This document shows positions 61,500 to 64,000 of a stretch of DNA of 64,000 nt, piece by piece (within the stretch, counting starts at the first letter, position 1; each line of letters starts with the position of its first letter). Below the pieces are notes generated by a model. The model saw only the letters and a program-made list of their open reading frames with translations. It did no database searches and was not told where the DNA came from. The stretch covers positions 124,001 through 188,000 of the forward strand of contig WNNJ02003462.1 of NCBI GenBank assembly GCA_012934845.2, given 5' to 3'. The position numbers and the translations under genes are program-made. This DNA comes from Pomphorhynchus laevis. Its lineage: Eukaryota; Acanthocephala; Palaeacanthocephala; Echinorhynchida; Pomphorhynchidae.

Positions 61500-62674
61500 T
61501 TTGAAGATCTTTAAGGGGGAACGGCATCGGCCGCAGCCCCCTCTTTTTCGAAGCTGGAATTTCTGAGGAAGGAGGAATCACCGAGTTAGCTGGCACCGTC
61601 GGCGACGCTAGTAGAGCAGAAAGTAAGGATTTCACCAACTCTTCTGTTTGTTTTCTGGACTCTTCCGATCTGAGGTCCATAGCATGAAGTAGTTCATGGT
61701 CAGACATACCTCTACAAGCATTCTGGGGAGCCGATGTCGCGGCACTAGAATAAGACCCAGGTTTCCTCGCAGCAGAAGATTGAAACAAACTACTGTACTT
61801 CTTAAAGAAGACACATCTTCTACTCCAGGCTGGGTGGCTCTCCCCACAGTTGGAGCAGGATGGGGAGGGCGTACATTTGGTATCGCTCTCTGCAGCCGGG
61901 CAAGAAGAGGAACTACACACCCCACATGTAGTCGGTAGGGAACAGCTGGAAGCCCAGTGCCCCCACTTATGGCACCGACTACAGTGAGGATAAGTGTACT
62001 CCTCACTGCCGACAATTTCGAATTTTAGGTTAAAGCCCATAAAGGGATTACATGTCGTCTTTTCCAATAACTCAGCCTGTCCCATCGCCGCTGAACAAAA
62101 ACCAATTGGTAACGGGAAGCCGTTTTTTCCTATCAGGGGGCGGAAGTTAGTAATTTTATAAGTTTTTTAGCATCTTAATATCCCCATCATCCAAGTGAGC
62201 CGGAAGATTGGCTATTTTCAATGATGCTTGGATGGGTTTGCACTCGAATACGCCCAAATCTTTAAAGTTCGCGTTGAAAAGACTCTCATAGCTCTCCAGG
62301 AAATCCTGGGATGAGAACGATATCTTAATACCACTGTTGTTATATCGAACAGTGTTGAAAATTATTCTGTTGTTCATTTTAGAGACAAATTCTCTGAGAA
62401 AAGTGTTGTATAACATGTGCCCCTCTAAAGGCTTTATTATTTTGATAATCCCCAGATTTACAAGTTTGGGGATTGGGGAAAGTAATTCTCCATTGTCAGA
62501 AGTAACAGAAGCATCACTTACCTTTGGACTGTGATGATTAAGACATACATTCACCTTATTAAGTTGATATTTAAAAGGTTTTTCCATCTTTGCAACGTTA
62601 AAATAGAAGTTTCTATATTCTATTTGGTATGCATTCAAATAGATACTAACAGATTCTAATAGATTCAACTCCAT
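61480..62674 (-). pseudogene. ORF1: gag-like LINE protein with RRM-like region and zinc knuckles
   Basis: Two frames, 62674-62156 and 62085-61480, belong together. The first ends ASLKIANLPAHLDDGDIKML; the second, read from upstream of its ATG, continues ITNFRPLIGKNGFPLPIGFC, NPFMGFNLKFEIVG, then CSRCHKWGHWASSC, CGVC and CSNCGESHPAWSRRC, three zinc-knuckle-like motifs. A single indel in an A run near 62166 separates them. This order (RRM-like, then CCHC knuckles) is that of ORF1 in Jockey, R1 and I LINEs, which normally carry an APE endonuclease. Here it precedes an RT with RLE. ORF2's ATG lies inside the last codons (AATGCTGAAG...GATTAA). Confidence 0.7.
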
Positions 62675-62827
62675 TAGGAAACCACAAGAAACACAGAAAC
62701 CAATTCCATTAGAACAGCTACCTAGTGAATGTAACGTCGGAAGTGCGAAACATACGTTCTGATGTCAAATTAAATCAGCCCAAGTGGACGTAGTAAGCAC
62801 ATAATGTAGAAAATGTAGGGTATGGGT

Positions 62828-62873
62828 CAGCAGCTGATGATATCCAGCCGGGCTGATTTGTACCATCCTGCTG
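62828..62873 (+). ncRNA. 46-nt hammerhead-like module, copy 6 (distant)
   Basis: CAGCAG, CTGATGA (62834-62840), a hairpin around CAGC/GCTG, GATT instead of GAAA, TGTACCATC, CTGCTG (62868-62873). Same 46-nt length as the modules at 34-36 kb, 27 kb away. Stem I is fully Watson-Crick here, where the others have a G-U pair, and a U-A replaces U-G in stem III: changes that keep pairing. The GATT core makes this copy doubtful as a catalyst. Confidence 0.45.
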
Positions 62874-63189
62874 TATCGAGAATAGGAACAATTGCAGTGA
62901 GTTTAATTTCGTGTCACAACCAGAATAATTTCAGCTCACAAATAGAATCAAGTTAAATACATATGTTAATGTAACTATAACGCGGATCTAATAAATATTC
63001 AACAATCAAGATAACATAATTATATGGATAAAAGTGAATTAATAAAAGCCTCAAATTTTTGATAAAACATAATTATTTAAAAGTAGGGACAAATAAAAGG
63101 TGTTCTAATGGGAGGAAATGATATCTCTATTATAATTGACTTATTTTTAAGCTTCATATAATATGGATTTGTCCATAACTGTATAAATC

Positions 63190-63540
63190 TATATTATATA
63201 AAGATATGCTATATGTTTCGATATTTAACTCATAATCTTTATTCAATAAGTGACCAAATTTATCCAGGTAGCCTTATTCTTAATAAAACTAATATTAATG
63301 ATAAAGAAGGTATATATCTAGATATATTAACATCAATAAAAACTATTATTTATTTAAATCGTAAACATATCATATTTAAATTTACAATAAACATATTTTT
63401 GCATAAGCATTTACATATACCATATAATATAAAGTATAATACATTAAAAAATGAAAATTTAAGAATTGCTTTAATGTGTAATGATATTGACTTTCCTCAA
63501 AATCATTTAAATAATTTAATAAATATTTTAACCTAGGCTA
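63190..63540 (+). pseudogene. Penelope-like RT end, same lineage as 36451-38380
   Basis: Reads MFRYLTHNLY, SISDQIYPGSLILNKTNIND and PYNIKYNTLKNENLRIALMC then NHLNNLIN, matching the RT end at 36451-36850. A PLE terminal module follows. It is a broken remnant. Confidence 0.65.
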
Positions 63541-63589
63541 CTATAGAAATACAATCAAATAGTAAATAGTAAAATATATAAATCAACAC

Positions 63590-63840
63590 AATATTACTAA
63601 AAATAAATTTAAACTCTTAAGCAGAACATTTTTAGAGATTGATAATAATATACTTTGTATTAGAATAAGATACTTGATAATCAAATTTCATCAGAGTAAA
63701 TACGTCATTCGCATGTATTATCCCCTCTTATGACATGTTTGGCTTGAGGAATTTTGGCCAAAATCTGATAATATATTAGTACTACCTGATGACATCTATT
63801 TCTTATTCAGATACATCGTATATTATTAATTTTTCAATTA
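63590..63840 (+). repeat. PLE-type terminal module
   Basis: Diverged copy: GTATTAGAATAAGATAC, AAATACGTCATTCGCATGTA, AAAATCTGATAATAT, TACCTGATGACATC. It follows the RT end at 63190-63540 in the same order as at 13.1 kb. Confidence 0.55.
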
Positions 63841-64000
63841 ATTAAAATTATTATTTATGGTTTAACTTTATATAAATATTAATCGTATAAAATCTAATAT
63901 AATTATTTGATTATAAATAGATTATTAATAAAATAAATTTGTAATCTATTGAATAATTCAGATTATTCTTATTAAAGCACAATTCTAGAAATATATGATT

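Larger units (their letters stand above)
58935..62690 (-). mobile_element. nearly whole two-ORF RLE-class LINE
   Basis: Minus strand, about 3.75 kb. ORF1 (62674-61480) overlaps ORF2 (61499 leftward) by 20 bases, then a C-terminal extension in another frame and an A/T tail (AATAAATTTATT, AAAAAAAATTATTATTATT) at about 58939-58990 that marks the 3' end. Only about four coding breaks are seen in total, so it is young. Higher GC than flanks. Confidence 0.75.

Overview
This is an AT-rich, gene-poor invertebrate (metazoan) nuclear window. It has one clear host gene in a dense field of retrotransposon remains. The animal reading rests on the mix of CR1/L2-like LINEs, LINEs with a restriction-like endonuclease (RLE), Penelope-like elements (PLEs) with GIY-YIG domains, a tRNA-derived SINE and a fused trehalose-6-phosphate synthase/phosphatase gene. 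Rotifers, arthropods, tardigrades or a similar invertebrate are possible; the sequence alone does not fix the phylum.

Layout: 1-7.7 kb is AT-rich DNA with PLE terminal modules and two small fold-back elements carrying hammerhead-ribozyme cores. 8.8-13.5 kb holds PLE pieces, a CR1-like LINE fragment and more terminal modules. 13.5-17.15 kb has two decayed RLE-class LINEs. 18.4-30.2 kb is the host locus: a candidate first exon, a possible 9.1-kb intron with a 29-bp minisatellite, and an 820-codon TPS/TPP reading frame. 30.8-32.1 kb has a SINE with a hammerhead-like core and a PLE fragment. 33.9-35.9 kb is a cluster of inverted-repeat elements, each with the same 46-nt hammerhead-like module. 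36.2-38.4 kb is a decayed PLE. 38.9-48.96 kb is a head-to-tail array of five ~2.05-kb units, each carrying a CR1-like reverse transcriptase (RT) piece. 49.3-50.85 kb is a well-preserved CR1-like RT. 51-62.7 kb is a nest of LINEs on both strands, ending with a nearly whole two-ORF LINE. The last 1.3 kb holds another hammerhead-like module and a PLE end.

The recurring theme is small self-cleaving-RNA signatures (CTGATGA plus GAAA) in at least three unrelated short elements and in PLE ends. Alongside these are unusually many short perfect palindromes, several of them at element junctions. The host TPS/TPP protein appears to have lost synthase active-site residues while keeping the phosphatase ones.
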